From NCBI GenBank assembly GCA_963744275.1, contig CAVUSX010000017.1, positions 62,001-126,000 on the forward strand: 64,000 nt of DNA, written 5' to 3'. This stretch comes from VAZQ01 sp963744275. Lineage in GTDB: Bacteria > Pseudomonadota > Alphaproteobacteria > Rhizobiales > Xanthobacteraceae. The translations under genes and the position numbers were made by a program. Position 1 is the stretch's first letter. Each line of letters begins with the position of its first letter. Positions 1-7,743 of this stretch are shown in pieces. Below the pieces are notes generated by a model that was not told where the DNA came from, did no database searches, and saw nothing but the letters and a program-made list of their open reading frames with translations.

Positions 1-1
1 A

Positions 2-934
2 GGCCATGCCGGGTGGCTCATGAGCTTCCACGGCGAGTATCATTGGAAGAACCTCGCCAACCCGCCGAGCTATTGGTGCTCCGTGGGAAATACCAAATCA
101 CAGGTGCCCTGCTTCTATTCCGGCATCGGATTGGCCGTATCGCTCGATCGCGGGCAGACATTCAAGGTCGTCGGGCAGATCATGCAGCCGGTCCAGCCCT
201 TGTCCAAGTTCGTCGGGAGCGGGACCAACATGCCGGTCGGATACGGTTCGCTGATCGTCGCCGACGCGCAGGGGAGGCACCTCGAGAACCCGCCGCCAGT
301 GCCACGCGAGGCCTACTTCTATCTCGTCTTTGCGGACCAGCTGCCGGCGGGCACCACCGGCGTCGGCGCGTGCGCCGGAGTCATTTGCATGGGCGTCGCG
401 CGGGCGCAATACGAAGACGTGATCGGTGCTGCGCTCTCGGGCGACCCGGCGCGCGTCGCCAAGCTGTTCCACAAATATGACGGACGCGCCGGGGACGCTT
501 GGGCCGAAGGATCATGGAGCCAGCGCGCGACCAGCGCGACGCCCGATTTGTCGGGCACCGCCGGATCGTTTACCCCGCTCTGGAACGATGCCGGCGCAAA
601 TCAAGGGAGCGTCATCTACGATCGGGATTTCGACGTCTATCTCGCGGTGTACAATTTCGGGCGCACTTACCTGCGCGCATCGAAGGACCTGATCCATTGG
701 ACCCCGATCATCGGGGTGATCGCCGCGCCGACGACACCCGCTGCCGTCTATTACTACCCGACCCTCGTCGGCGAAACCGGAGACCCCACGGTGGCCGGCG
801 CATCCCCGCGCGTTTATTTCACGAGCTTTCCGGCCAATGCGTTTCCCAATTACAAGGTTTCGACATTCGAATACGTCCAGCTGACGCTGAGCGGAACCAA
901 GCGCGCGGGCGCCGAATGCACGGGCGATCGTTAA
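2..934 (+). CDS. 5'-truncated beta-propeller-like (glycosidase-fold) protein
   Basis: The frame is open from the first bases of the window, so the gene starts upstream; the ATG at 20 is internal or only a possible start. About 305 residues are visible. Segments such as GIGLAVSLDRGQTFK, YDRDFDVYLAVYNF and RASKDLIHWTPI resemble blades of five-bladed propeller proteins of the GH43/GH32 type, where S-x-DL-x-x-W motifs recur. Cysteine pairs and the lack of charged cytoplasmic features suggest an exported protein, but the signal peptide would lie outside the window. I cannot assign a substrate or see a convincing catalytic triad. The next gene is on the opposite strand, so this is the end of a transcription unit. 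Confidence 0.6.
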   Translation, partial: GHAGWLMSFHGEYHWKNLANPPSYWCSVGNTKSQVPCFYSGIGLAVSLDRGQTFKVVGQIMQPVQPLSKFVGSGTNMPVGYGSLIVADAQGRHLENPPPVPREAYFYLVFADQLPAGTTGVGACAGVICMGVARAQYEDVIGAALSGDPARVAKLFHKYDGRAGDAWAEGSWSQRATSATPDLSGTAGSFTPLWNDAGANQGSVIYDRDFDVYLAVYNFGRTYLRASKDLIHWTPIIGVIAAPTTPAAVYYYPTLVGETGDPTVAGASPRVYFTSFPANAFPNYKVSTFEYVQLTLSGTKRAGAECTGDR

Positions 935-1006
935 CGGTGCTCCGCAGTTTGCTTCCGTCATGCGCGTTGTCGATCTGGTTGGCCCACCGTTCAGGATGCG
1001 GCGCGG

Positions 1007-1717
1007 TTATCCCGCTGAATTGCGCACCCGGGCGTGCGCCGCGACCCGGAAGGGCACGCCAGGATGATCCTGGCGCATCAGCGCGAGACGGTCGACCCGA
1101 ATGGCTCCGGAGCGGCAGGCCTGCGCAAAACCGTCGCGCAGGAGGGCATGGATCGCGTCGCGTCGGTCCGGCCCGATGCGCTCCGTCAGCGTCATGTGAA
1201 AGCGAAACTCCTCGAGCACATACGGATATCCGAAGCGGTCGAGGTTGGCGGTCTGGCGCGGGCTGAGCCCGGCCGCCAGGCGCCGGCTCCTGTCCTGCGC
1301 GCTCATCGGCGCGCGGAATTGCTCGAACGCCATGACGCAGTCCGCCGCCAGCTTGTCCAGCGCCGGCGATGCCGTGGCGGGGACGACCGCCACGAACCCT
1401 CCGATCAAGGCGACGGCGGCTTCGAGCGTCGGGATCGTGGTGGTCGCGGCCGCCAGGGTTTGGAGCTCGGCGATGAGATCATGATGATCGAACTCGTCCC
1501 GCAGCCGAAACGGCGCCTTCAGGGTGGCATGGAAGCCGTAGGTGCGCGGCTCCGCCGTGAGCGCCGCCCAAGCGGCCTCGGTCAGCCCGATCTCGCGCGG
1601 CCGCGCCACCGGCTCGCCGGTGTAGCAATCATATCCGAGCACGGCCGCGCCGAAGCGGTAGAGCGCCGAAGCGGCGGCCGGAACGAAGTAGATGGCAAAT
1701 CGCGGGCCGGCGACCAC
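1007..1717 (-). CDS. DUF1045 phosphonate-metabolism protein, 2H phosphoesterase fold
   Basis: A 236-residue protein with the two histidine motifs of the 2H phosphoesterase superfamily: HATLKAPF (His63) and HMTLT near residue 180. This is the DUF1045 family, regularly encoded in C-P lyase loci. Known 2H enzymes act on cyclic phosphodiesters, so a role on a cyclic ribose-phosphate intermediate is plausible but inferred. The open frame extends upstream to 1819, inside the preceding phnM-like gene. I prefer the GTG at 1717, which has GGAG about ten bases upstream and lies just past the phnM stop at 1737. It is the last gene of the minus-strand group phnM, DUF1045. Confidence 0.8.
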   Translation of the reverse strand: MVAGPRFAIYFVPAAASALYRFGAAVLGYDCYTGEPVARPREIGLTEAAWAALTAEPRTYGFHATLKAPFRLRDEFDHHDLIAELQTLAAATTTIPTLEAAVALIGGFVAVVPATASPALDKLAADCVMAFEQFRAPMSAQDRSRRLAAGLSPRQTANLDRFGYPYVLEEFRFHMTLTERIGPDRRDAIHALLRDGFAQACRSGAIRVDRLALMRQDHPGVPFRVAAHARVRNSAG

Positions 1718-1736
1718 GAACGAAAGCTCCGAGGTT

Positions 1737-2909
1737 CTAGGACGACACGATGCGGTCGGCATCGACCAGATGGACGATGCGTCCCGCCACGATGGTGGCG
1801 ACCACGCGCGGCCGCTCATGCCGGGTGTCGACCAGGATCAGGTCGGCGCGCCGCCCGCTCGCGATGGTGCCGCGATCGCTGAGCCGGGCCGCGGCGGCGG
1901 CGGTCTGCGCCACCAGCGCCCAGGCGGCATGCAGCGGCAAGACCTTCTCGTCGGCGAGACGGAACGCCGCCAGGAGCTGCGCTGGGTAGTAGTAATCCGA
2001 GGCCAGGACCGAGCAGAGGCCGCGGCCCACCATCTCCTTGGCGTCGATCCAGCCGATATGGCTGCCGCCGCGCACCACGTTGGGGGCGCCGAGCACGATG
2101 TCGTCGCCTTGCGCCGCGGCCTCCTGCGCGGTCGCGAGCGTGGTCGGAAATTCCGCCAGCCGGCATCCGAGCGCGCGGAACCAGCCGCGCTGCTCGGGGC
2201 TGGTGTCATCGTGGGAGAGCAGCGGGACGCCGTGCGCAAGCGCGGCTTGCGCGATCCGCTCGATCGAGGCCGGCACCTCGTTGCCGCGCGCCCTGACCCG
2301 ATCGACCAGGTGCAGGAACGCCTCGCGGCTCAAGCCTGAGCGTTCCACCATGGTGGCGAGCTTCTTGGAGCGCGGCGAGGTCTCGTCGGCGATCAGCATG
2401 TGATCGTTGAACGCCACCAGATCGATCCGCCGCTCGGACAGCCACTGCAGGATCTCGGGCTCGGCCTCGAGATTGAAGGTCTCGTGCCGGAGATGAAAGC
2501 GGGTATCGGCGCCGAGCCGCGGCCGCAGCCGTTCGAGCGCCGCCAGCATGGTGCGGGCATTCTCCGGGCCGCGCAGGCCGGGCTCCCATGACCAGGTCAC
2601 GCCGTGGAAGACGGTGGTGATCCCGTTGGCCACCGCCTGCCGATCGCTGTCGAGGAGCGCGATGTCCATGGCGAAGTCCACGCCCGGCCGCGGCATCATC
2701 TGCCGCTCGAACGCATCGCCATGGATGTCCACGATGCCGGGGAGCACCAAGAGGCCGTCGGCATCGATGCGGCGGGTCGCCGGCGCGTCGCTGCCGATGG
2801 CGCTGATCACGCCCTGCGCGGGCGCCAGATGGATGCTGGTGCTTTCCAGCCGGTCGCCGATGAGGGCGCGCCCGCCCTCGATGCGAATGTCACCGCTGCG
2901 CATAGCCAT
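1737..2909 (-). CDS. phnM: PhnM-type amidohydrolase (copy 1, intact)
   Basis: A 390-residue amidohydrolase matching alpha-D-ribose 1-methylphosphonate 5-triphosphate diphosphatase, which releases pyrophosphate to give the substrate of C-P lyase. Visible family marks are PGIVDIHGDAFE (metal-binding HxD), RHETFN, the SHDDTSPEQ segment, LGAPNVVRGGSHIG and SDYYYPA. The frame could extend to 3080, but MAMRSGD at 2909 gives the normal PhnM length. This copy is outside the main phn operon, in a minus-strand group with DUF1045, and is unbroken. The operonic copy at 11741-12901 carries two frame breaks, so this may be the functional enzyme, or the two may differ in specificity. Confidence 0.88.
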   Translation of the reverse strand: MAMRSGDIRIEGGRALIGDRLESTSIHLAPAQGVISAIGSDAPATRRIDADGLLVLPGIVDIHGDAFERQMMPRPGVDFAMDIALLDSDRQAVANGITTVFHGVTWSWEPGLRGPENARTMLAALERLRPRLGADTRFHLRHETFNLEAEPEILQWLSERRIDLVAFNDHMLIADETSPRSKKLATMVERSGLSREAFLHLVDRVRARGNEVPASIERIAQAALAHGVPLLSHDDTSPEQRGWFRALGCRLAEFPTTLATAQEAAAQGDDIVLGAPNVVRGGSHIGWIDAKEMVGRGLCSVLASDYYYPAQLLAAFRLADEKVLPLHAAWALVAQTAAAAARLSDRGTIASGRRADLILVDTRHERPRVVATIVAGRIVHLVDADRIVSS

Positions 2910-2974
2910 GGATCTCGATCTTACCGATGCCGGGCCAAGTTCGTGCTGCAATCCATTCTCCTTTACGCCGGTGT

Positions 2975-3610
2975 TCACGCCGAAGCGGCCGCTGTCTCGT
3001 GCCGCTCGAGAAAGCACTCGATTGAAAGTTTCTGAAAGTCCGGCAGCGCCGCCTGCAGCCGCGCGTGGCTCCAATCCCACCAGGCCAACCGTTGCAGGCG
3101 CGCCGCGATGTCATCCGCAAAGCGCGCCCGGATGACGCGGGCCGGGTTGCCGGCCACGATGGCATAGGGGGCCACGTCCTTGGTGACCACCGCCCCGGCC
3201 GCGATCACGGCTCCGGTGCCGATGCTGCGGCCGGCGAGCACGATCGCGCCATGGCCGATCCAGACGTCGTGACCGATCGTCACCGCCTGCGCGCGGCGCC
3301 AGGCGAAGAATTCCGCCTCATCGGCCGCACCGGCGAAATAGGCGCTGGCCCGATAGCTGAAATGCGACTGGCTGGCGCGCTCCATCGGGTGGTTGCCGGG
3401 ATTGATCCGCGTCATCGCGGCGATCGAGCAGAACTTGCCGATGGTCGCATAGGCGGCATCGCTGTCGTTGACGATATAGGAATAGTCGCCGAGCGCGACC
3501 TCGAGCAACTGGGTGCGGGCCCCGACCTCGCAATAGGACCCCAACCGGCAGTCGCGCACCTGCGCGCTCGGATGGAGGAGCGGTGTGGTCGAGAGTGTGG
3601 TTGCCGGCAT
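2975..3610 (-). CDS. Left-handed beta-helix acetyltransferase of phosphonate loci
   Basis: About 211 residues from the MPATTLS start at 3610; the frame is open to 3652. It contains imperfect hexapeptide repeats (HPSAQVRDCRLGSYCEVGA) and the xenobiotic/chloramphenicol acetyltransferase-like core VTIGHDVWIGHGAIVLAG, IGTGAVIAAGAVVTKDV and YAIVAGNPARVIR. Acetyltransferases of this type accompany C-P lyase genes and are classed with phosphonate metabolism; N- or O-acetylation of a phosphonate or sugar intermediate is assumed. It precedes phnM copy 1 on the same strand with a 65-base gap, so co-transcription is likely. The acceptor substrate cannot be read from the sequence. Confidence 0.8.
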   Translation of the reverse strand: MPATTLSTTPLLHPSAQVRDCRLGSYCEVGARTQLLEVALGDYSYIVNDSDAAYATIGKFCSIAAMTRINPGNHPMERASQSHFSYRASAYFAGAADEAEFFAWRRAQAVTIGHDVWIGHGAIVLAGRSIGTGAVIAAGAVVTKDVAPYAIVAGNPARVIRARFADDIAARLQRLAWWDWSHARLQAALPDFQKLSIECFLERHETAAASA

Positions 3611-3696
3611 GGCGCAAGCCCGTCGCGGATGGCCTGATGCCAAGGACGACATTCAAATGACAGAACAATGACGCCCGATCGTCCCGCCGCCCGCGA

Positions 3697-4611
3697 TCAC
3701 TTCGACGTTTGCTTGAAGTAGCGCAGGTCGGGTGGCGCCTGGTCCTTCTTGACCGGCATCAAGAGGCCGTCCGCGCTCAGGAAATAGGCGTCCTTGCCGA
3801 TCTGCACATGCATGTTTCCGACGGTGCAGATGTTCTGGACCCATTGCGGGTTCTTCTGCAGCCGATAGGTCTTGTCGACCGTCCAGGGGTGCGTCAAGGC
3901 ATGATCGATGGTCGTCATCTCGTCGTGCAGGACCTCATGGTCCTGCGGGTCGCGGTAGATGCGCTCCTTGATGACGGTCTGGTTGTCGGCATGCAGCGGA
4001 ATGCCGGCATTGTCGAAGCTGCGGGGGCCGTTGAAGTTTCGGGTCTCGACCTCGAGCAGGCTGTAGCGGCCATCCTGGTCGGGCTCGCTCCAATGGCCGA
4101 TCGAGTAGCCGAAGAGGGATGGGTCTTCGTTCTCCGGCCAAGTGCGTCCATCGGTATAGATCCGGCGCGGCATGGCCTGGATGAAGAGAACATGCGTGAC
4201 CCGGGGAGTGACGACGAATTCCAGCCCCTGGTTTCCGGCCATGTCGCGCGGCATGCCGCCCGGGAGACACGAATAGGTCTGGTTGGCGCCCTGGCCGCCG
4301 GCGGCCTGGTCCCGCAGACCCGCCTCGAATTTCGCCTGGTACTCGGGCGTGAGGGGAGCTTCCTGCCCGCGTCCGGTAGGCTTGGTCGGGTCATAGCGAT
4401 TGCCGCCGCGCACCGGCGAGATCCAACGCATCGGCCCGGACCAGTCCGGATATTTCGACGGATCATAATTCGGCGCGTCGTTTTCCGATGTGGCCGTTTT
4501 TGCCGGGTCGCCTTTCGAAATGTCTTTTTTCGAAATGTCTTGAGCTGCCGCGCCGGCAGCGGCGATGCACAACGCCAATGCGATTGCGGCGGACGCACTG
4601 CGGCGAAACAT
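3697..4611 (-). CDS. Exported protein, four-member paralogous family (copy 1)
   Basis: A 304-residue protein with a signal peptide (MFRRSASAAIALALCIAAAG, cleavage near AAAQD). It shares an ordered set of motifs with three other proteins in this window: YPDWSG, APLTPEYQ, C-x-P-x-GMPR-x-M, RRIYTDGRTWP, GYSIG-x-W, LEVETR, GPRSFD, HADNQ, HDE-x-T-x-x-DHALT-x-PW and a C-terminal ADGLLMPVKKDQAPPDLRYFK. I do not recognise a characterised family. The single conserved Cys and many aromatic and His/Asp positions could suggest ligand or metal binding, but this is only inference. This copy has an extra Lys/Asp-rich stretch (about residues 25-50) after the signal. It is transcribed divergently from copy 2. 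Confidence 0.82.
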   Translation of the reverse strand: MFRRSASAAIALALCIAAAGAAAQDISKKDISKGDPAKTATSENDAPNYDPSKYPDWSGPMRWISPVRGGNRYDPTKPTGRGQEAPLTPEYQAKFEAGLRDQAAGGQGANQTYSCLPGGMPRDMAGNQGLEFVVTPRVTHVLFIQAMPRRIYTDGRTWPENEDPSLFGYSIGHWSEPDQDGRYSLLEVETRNFNGPRSFDNAGIPLHADNQTVIKERIYRDPQDHEVLHDEMTTIDHALTHPWTVDKTYRLQKNPQWVQNICTVGNMHVQIGKDAYFLSADGLLMPVKKDQAPPDLRYFKQTSK

Positions 4612-4823
4612 GACTGTCCTCCCGGTTTTCCCGCAAAGCTACACCGGTTCGCGCGTGCCAGGAAGAGGCGGTGGTGTCCGGGTGCTGGTCGTGGGGGTGC
4701 AGCTGGCCGCGTTCCCGCGCATCCGGCTGCGCAACGCTCCACCGCGCTGCCGCGCCATGTGATAGGATGTGTTCGCGTCGATCACGACCAAGCAAATCGT
4801 TCGAGGACGCCGGGAGGACACCC
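4612..4823. promoter_or_regulatory. Divergent intergenic region between family copies 1 and 2
   Basis: These 212 bases separate the start codons of two divergently transcribed members of the same exported-protein family, so promoters for both must lie here. A purine-rich GGGAGGA at 4812-4818 serves copy 2. I saw no convincing palindrome or sigma-factor hexamer pair. Confidence 0.45.
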
Positions 4824-5687
4824 ATGTTGGAGCGAAGCTCGACCGCCGCGATGGCCGTTGCAGCCGTCGCGCTGATGCTGACGATCGGCGGTGCTGCGGC
4901 CGATGATGCGAAGTACCCCAGCTGGAAGGGCCAGTGGAGCCGCCTCCTCGTCCCCGGAGTGGGAGGGCAGGGAGCCTTCGATCAGACCAGGTTCTGGGGC
5001 CGCGGGCAGCAGGCCCCGCTGACCCCGGAGTATCAGAAGGTCTGGGAGGACAGCATGGCGGATCAGGCCAAGGGCGGATTGGGCAATTATCCCCCCGCGA
5101 CCTGTCACCCGAGCGGCATGCCGCGCATGATGTATTTCGGGGCGGAGGAGTACATCATCACCCCGGAGACCACCTACATCATGGTCGGCGGCGGCGTCGA
5201 CCAGCATCGGCGCGTCTTCACCGACGGACGCGACTGGCCGGCCGAGATCGAGCCGACCTGGGCCGGCTACTCCATCGGCCGCTGGATCGATGCGGACCGC
5301 GAGGGCCGCTACAGCGTGCTCGAGGTCGAGACCCGCGGTCCCTTCAAGGGTCCGCGCGCCTTCGACGCCAGCGGCTTGCCGCTGCACGCCGACAATCAAT
5401 CGATCTTCAAGGAGCGGTTTCATCTCGATGAGGCCGATGCGGGCATTCTCCATGACGAGGTCACCGTGATCGACCACGCCCTGACGCGGCCGTGGAGCGT
5501 GGATCGACGCTACATCCACAATGCGGACCTGAGCGCGCAATGGCCGGAGGTCTTTTGCGTCGAGAGCAACGTGAATCTCGTCATCGGCAAGGAGAACTAT
5601 GTCAAGGGCGCGGATGGGTTGCTGATGCCCACCAAGAAGGACCAGGCGCCGCCGGATTTGAGGTATTTCAAGCCGCCGCAGAAGTGA
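4824..5687 (+). CDS. Exported protein, four-member paralogous family (copy 2)
   Basis: A 287-residue protein starting at the ATG at 4824, just after a strong GGGAGGA ribosome-binding site; the longer frame from 4671 has no support. The signal peptide (MLERSSTAAMAVAAVALMLT) ends near GGAAADDAKYPSW. The family motifs are in the same order as in copies 1, 3 and 4: WKGQW, APLTPEYQKV, TCHPSGMPRMM, RRVFTDGRDWP, GYSIGRWID, LEVETR, KGPRAFDASGLPLHADNQ, HDEVTVIDHALTRPW and ADGLLMPTKKDQAPPDLRYFK. No catalytic or cofactor motif from a known family is evident. It lies head-to-head with copy 1, next to the phn locus, but nothing shows a role in phosphonate use. Confidence 0.82.
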   Translation: MLERSSTAAMAVAAVALMLTIGGAAADDAKYPSWKGQWSRLLVPGVGGQGAFDQTRFWGRGQQAPLTPEYQKVWEDSMADQAKGGLGNYPPATCHPSGMPRMMYFGAEEYIITPETTYIMVGGGVDQHRRVFTDGRDWPAEIEPTWAGYSIGRWIDADREGRYSVLEVETRGPFKGPRAFDASGLPLHADNQSIFKERFHLDEADAGILHDEVTVIDHALTRPWSVDRRYIHNADLSAQWPEVFCVESNVNLVIGKENYVKGADGLLMPTKKDQAPPDLRYFKPPQK

Positions 5688-5708
5688 CGGCCTTTATGTC
5701 ATCGCCGG

Positions 5709-5732
5709 CCCCCGGGCACTTCGTCCCGGGGG
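5709..5732 (+). repeat. GC-rich hairpin downstream of family copy 2
   Basis: CCCCCGGG at 5709-5716 pairs with CCCGGGGG at 5725-5732 around an eight-base loop. It lies 22 bases after the stop of the gene at 4824 and before the convergent phnF. There is no T-tract, so terminator activity is only possible. A second palindrome (GGCCGGAAC.../...GTCCGGCC) follows at about 5781-5814. Confidence 0.4.
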
Positions 5733-5818
5733 TGTTCCGGCGATCTCGATCAGGTGGGCACGGTGCCCTCCTAAGCGAGATGGCCGGAACAAGTCTGAAC
5801 AAGTCCGGCCATGACAAG

Positions 5819-6577
5819 CTAGCTCTCCACCACCAGCTCGACCCGGTCGGCCGCGAAGCGGGCGCGGCTGGTCAGGATCGGGGTGCCGGTCATCGTGACA
5901 TTGATGCTGTCCACGATGAGAATCGCCCGCCCGGGAACCAGCTGAAGCCGTTCCGCGTCGAGCGCGTCGGCGGCGGCCGCGGTGATGCGGGTCGATTGCC
6001 GGCGGTAGTCCTTGATGCCGAAATGCGCGAGCGTGGCGGTGATCGAGCGGCTGGCGCGAAACACCCGCGCCGCATCGGCGGCGCGCGCGGCCGGCAGCCA
6101 GCTGGTGGTCGAGCAGATCGGCACCCGGTCGGCGCTGCGCAGGATCTCCAGACGAACCACCGCGTCCCCGACCTTGAGGCCGAGCTGCCTGGCGATATCG
6201 GGCGCCGCATTCTCGCTGCCATGCCCGATGAGACGGCCGCCCGGATCGCGGCCGGCCGATCCCACGATCTCGGAAAACCGCGTGCGCGCCCCGATCGGGT
6301 AGGCGAGGCGGCTGCGCTCCACATAGGTCCCGCTGCCGCGCTCGGCGCGAATGAGGCCGCGCGCGGTCAGCTCCGCCAGCGCGCGCCGCACCGTGTGTCG
6401 GTTGACCCCGAAGCGCGTCGCGATCTCGACCTCGCCCGGGAGCCGCTCGCCGGCTGCATGGGCGCCGAGCGCAATCGCCTGCTCGAGATCATCGGCGATG
6501 CGACGCCACAGCGTGACGCCTTGGGCGGGCGCTGCCGGCGCTTTGCGCTGCGGCCTCACCGAATCCCTCTCCGGCAA
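5819..6577 (-). CDS. phnF: PhnF, GntR/HutC-family regulator of phosphonate genes
   Basis: A 252-residue regulator. The N-terminal winged helix-turn-helix is typical of GntR proteins (LWRRIADDLEQAI, RLPGEVEIATRFGVNRHTVRRAL, GSGTYV; residues about 22-90). It is followed by a UTRA effector-binding domain (residues about 100-245) of the HutC subfamily. Its position, divergent from phnG, is the usual place of phnF, which represses C-P lyase genes until a phosphonate or phosphate signal is bound. The 22-bp palindrome at 6619-6640 lies between phnF and phnG and is the likely operator for both directions. The protein looks complete, with no frame break. Confidence 0.9.
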   Translation of the reverse strand: MPERDSVRPQRKAPAAPAQGVTLWRRIADDLEQAIALGAHAAGERLPGEVEIATRFGVNRHTVRRALAELTARGLIRAERGSGTYVERSRLAYPIGARTRFSEIVGSAGRDPGGRLIGHGSENAAPDIARQLGLKVGDAVVRLEILRSADRVPICSTTSWLPAARAADAARVFRASRSITATLAHFGIKDYRRQSTRITAAAADALDAERLQLVPGRAILIVDSINVTMTGTPILTSRARFAADRVELVVES

Positions 6578-6618
6578 TGCTCGTCGGTCATCAGGGTGTC
6601 ATTGAAATGGCGTTCAAA

Positions 6619-6640
6619 GTTGTCTAGTACTATAGACAAC
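6619..6640. promoter_or_regulatory. Probable PhnF operator (22-bp inverted repeat)
   Basis: Perfect 8-bp arms GTTGTCTA and TAGACAAC flank the spacer GTACTA. The element lies 42 bases upstream of the phnF start and 37 bases upstream of the phnG start. HutC-type GntR regulators bind short AT-containing inverted repeats of this kind; assignment to PhnF is inferred from position. Confidence 0.72.
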
Positions 6641-6676
6641 TTGAGAGCCGCTGCAAGCCGAGAGTGCCGCCGCCCG

Positions 6677-7150
6677 ATGTCCGAGCCGCAAGCGTCCGAT
6701 CCCGCCGCTACCGGCCCCCGCCGCGCCGCCATGGCGCTGCTGGCGCAGGCCCATGCGGCCGAGATCGAGCAGGGCCTCGCCGCCGTGGCCGATCCGTTGC
6801 GCTATGTGGAGCTGCGGCCGGTCGCGACCGGGCTCGTGATGGTGCGCGGCCGCATCGGCGGCGACGGCGCTCCGTTCAATCTCGGCGAGACGACGGTGAC
6901 GCGCGCGGCGGTGCGCATGGATTCGGGCGAGGTGGGCTTTTCCTATCTGCTGGGCCGCGACCACGCCAAGGCACGCCTGGCCGCCGTGTGCGACGCGCTC
7001 TGGCAGAGCGAGGGCCACCGCGACGCCATCGAGCGGCACGTGCTGGCGCCCATCCGGCTGCGGCTCGAGCGCGAGCGCACCGCGCAGCGCGAGCAGGCGG
7101 CCGCCACCCGCGTCGATTTCTTCACCCTGGTTCGCGGCGAGGATCAATGA
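6677..7150 (+). CDS. phnG: PhnG, C-P lyase core complex subunit
   Basis: A 157-residue protein starting MSEPQASDP. It carries the PhnG signature VMVRGRIGGDGAPFNLGETTVTRAAVR followed by GEVGFSYLLGRDHAKARLAA (quoted in two parts; residues about 55-105). PhnG forms the PhnGHIJ core with H, I and J and helps PhnI attach the methylphosphonate to ATP ribose. It is the first gene of the operon, 37 bases downstream of the putative operator. Its stop overlaps the phnH start (ATGA at 7147-7150), implying translational coupling. The frame is open far upstream, but only this start fits family length. Confidence 0.92.
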   Translation: MSEPQASDPAATGPRRAAMALLAQAHAAEIEQGLAAVADPLRYVELRPVATGLVMVRGRIGGDGAPFNLGETTVTRAAVRMDSGEVGFSYLLGRDHAKARLAAVCDALWQSEGHRDAIERHVLAPIRLRLERERTAQREQAAATRVDFFTLVRGEDQ

Positions 7151-7733
7151 TGCTGGCGCCCGCCTTCGACGATCCGGCCTTGGCGAGCCAGGCGGCGTTC
7201 CGCACCGTCATGGAGGCGATGGCGCGTCCCGGCCGCGCGCGGCCGCTGCCGTCGCGGCTGGCGGCGCCGCCGCCGCTTGGCGCAACCGCCGCCGCGGTGG
7301 CGCTGACGCTCCTCGATTACGAGACGCCGTTCTGGCTCGATCGGGGCCTCGCGGCGGCGCCCGAGGTCGCGGCATGGCTCAAGTTTCACACCGGCGCGCC
7401 GCTCACTTTGGATTCCGGGCGCGCAACGTTTGCGTTCGTGTCCGATCCCGCCGCCATGCCGCCCTTCGAGGCCTTCTCGCCCGGCACGCTCGAATATCCG
7501 GACCGCTCCACCACCCTGGTGCTGCAAGTCGCGCGCTTCGGGGAGGGCGACGCGCTCGCGCTCTCCGGTCCCGGCATCCAGGGAACAACAAGCTTTTCCG
7601 CGCAGCCGCTGCCGCCGGATTTCCGGAGCGCGCCTCATCGCCAATCGCGACATGTTTCCGCGCGGCGTCGATCTCATCTTGGTCAGTCCGGACGCGGTGG
7701 CGGCGTTGCCGCGCTCGGTGCGGGTCGACTTAA
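7147..7733 (+). CDS. phnH: PhnH, C-P lyase core subunit (frame break)
   Basis: The N-terminal 160 residues (MLAPAFDDPALASQAAFRTV, MEAMARPGR, TLLDYETPFWLD, ALSGPGIQ) are typical PhnH. Around 7620-7645 the coding signal moves to another frame, where the family C-terminus appears (ARLIANRD, FPRGVDLILVSPDAVAALPR). A TAA at 7731-7733, immediately before the AAGGAGG ribosome-binding site of phnI, would give the normal length of about 195 codons but needs a second small shift near 7720. Without correction the first frame reads straight into phnI. PhnH is a PLP-transferase-fold dimer needed for core complex assembly. I treat the break as a probable sequence error because the flanking phn genes are intact. 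Confidence 0.78.
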
Positions 7734-7743
7734 GGAGGCTGCC

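Noticed and set aside
5709..5732. Terminator at the 4824 gene
   Set aside because: The stem is strong but no T-tract follows on either strand, so I list it as a hairpin only.
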